NCBI RefSeq assembly: GCF_019968605.1
Contig: NZ_CP082966.1
Coordinates: 2,219,001-2,283,000 of the forward strand
Direction: 5' to 3'
Source of the DNA: Polaribacter litorisediminis
Lineage (GTDB): Bacteria; Bacteroidota; Bacteroidia; Flavobacteriales; Flavobacteriaceae
DNA length: 64,000 nt
Both the position numbers and the translations under genes were made by a program. This document shows, in pieces, positions 63,766 through 64,000 of this stretch. Numbering within the stretch: the stretch's first letter is position 1; each line of letters begins with the position of its first letter. A model generated the notes under the pieces. The model made no database searches and was not told where the DNA came from. It saw only the letters and a list, made by a program, of their open reading frames with translations.

Positions 63766-64000
63766 TTATTTTGAGATTTTATTAACTATATTTTCAAAGT
63801 GATTATAAAATATATCAAAGTTATAATAATTATTTTTAAAGAGTTCTTGTCCTTTTTTGGCTATTTCTAAGTAGTCTCCATAATTCTTATCAACATCAAG
63901 TAATATATCCTTTAGATCACTCAAATCCCATTTTGTAGGTATGTAAGTTTCATTTTTAATATAAAAATTTGGGAAAGTTTCAAGATGATCCATATTGGGT
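63766..64000 (-). CDS. C-terminal end of a glycosyltransferase (cut by window edge)
   Basis: 78 codons visible, open to the right edge. HLETFPNFYIKNETYIPTKWD, then DLKDILLDVDKNYGDYLEIA and KGQELFKNNYYNFDIFYNHFE, ending in a stop at 63766. This resembles the C-terminal part of Glyco_trans_1_2-like GT-B enzymes. The real start lies outside the window. The 40 bases between it and the IS relic show nothing. Confidence 0.5.
   Translation of the reverse strand, partial: PNMDHLETFPNFYIKNETYIPTKWDLSDLKDILLDVDKNYGDYLEIAKKGQELFKNNYYNFDIFYNHFENIVNKISK

Overview
The window is a 64 kb surface-polysaccharide biosynthesis locus (O-antigen or capsule, Wzx/Wzy type) from an AT-rich member of the Bacteroidota, most likely the family Flavobacteriaceae. 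The evidence is the low G+C content, TAnnTTTG-like -7 promoter elements, short palindromic repeats of the kind common in flavobacteria, and the gene content. Almost every gene reads on the minus strand, so transcription runs from the right edge to the left. No rRNA, tRNA, CRISPR array or intact transposase was seen.

Right to left in transcription order. (1) 64-57 kb: a glycosyltransferase tail, an epimerase cut by an IS1595-type remnant, two aminotransferase + NeuD-type acetyltransferase pairs in which one partner of each pair has decayed, a Wzx flippase and a GT2. (2) 56.6-52.7 kb: a tight cassette of a DRE-TIM aldolase with an extra C-terminal domain, a KdsB-like CMP-sugar synthetase, a HAD phosphatase and a polysialyltransferase-like protein. 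It probably makes and transfers an unusual ulosonic acid. (3) 52-45 kb: sulfotransferase-like protein, MBOAT remnant, GT4, Wzy-like polymerase, broken pseB and truncated pseC, and a KpsS-like protein. (4) 45-34.9 kb: three members of a divergent polysaccharide-deacetylase-like family, serine-acetyltransferase-like proteins and three GT4 enzymes, interspersed with remnants. (5) 34.4-24.5 kb: rmlA, a GT-C-like membrane protein, two CitE-like proteins, a MaoC-type hydratase, a polyprenyl-phosphate GT2, a NeuD-type acyltransferase, two SMR-like proteins and WecE. This looks like a three-component branch-glycosylation module for an N-acylated Fuc4N with a custom acyl group, set among remnants of earlier modules. 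(6) 24-15 kb: GT4s, an acetyltransferase, LhgO, and the WbpB/WbpE/WbpD-like set for a 2,3-diamino uronic acid. (7) 15-10.6 kb: GDP-L-fucose genes (fcl, gmd), a fourth deacetylase-like protein and a GT4. (8) 10.4-1 kb: ACP, KASIII, SDR, MBL hydrolase and AcpS, followed by PglD-, PglC- and PglE-like genes, suggesting a dedicated acyl chain for a diamino sugar. A YdcF-like gene and 3.5 kb of composite repeats lie between PglC and PglE.

Mobile and repeat DNA: three copies of a 221-bp element with terminal inverted repeats (MITE-like), two copies of a 165-bp dispersed repeat, and a composite array at 0.7-4.2 kb. At least sixteen broken genes or gene pieces show that the locus evolves by repeated gain and decay of sugar-decoration cassettes.

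All functions are read from sequence motifs and remembered family features; no database search was run.
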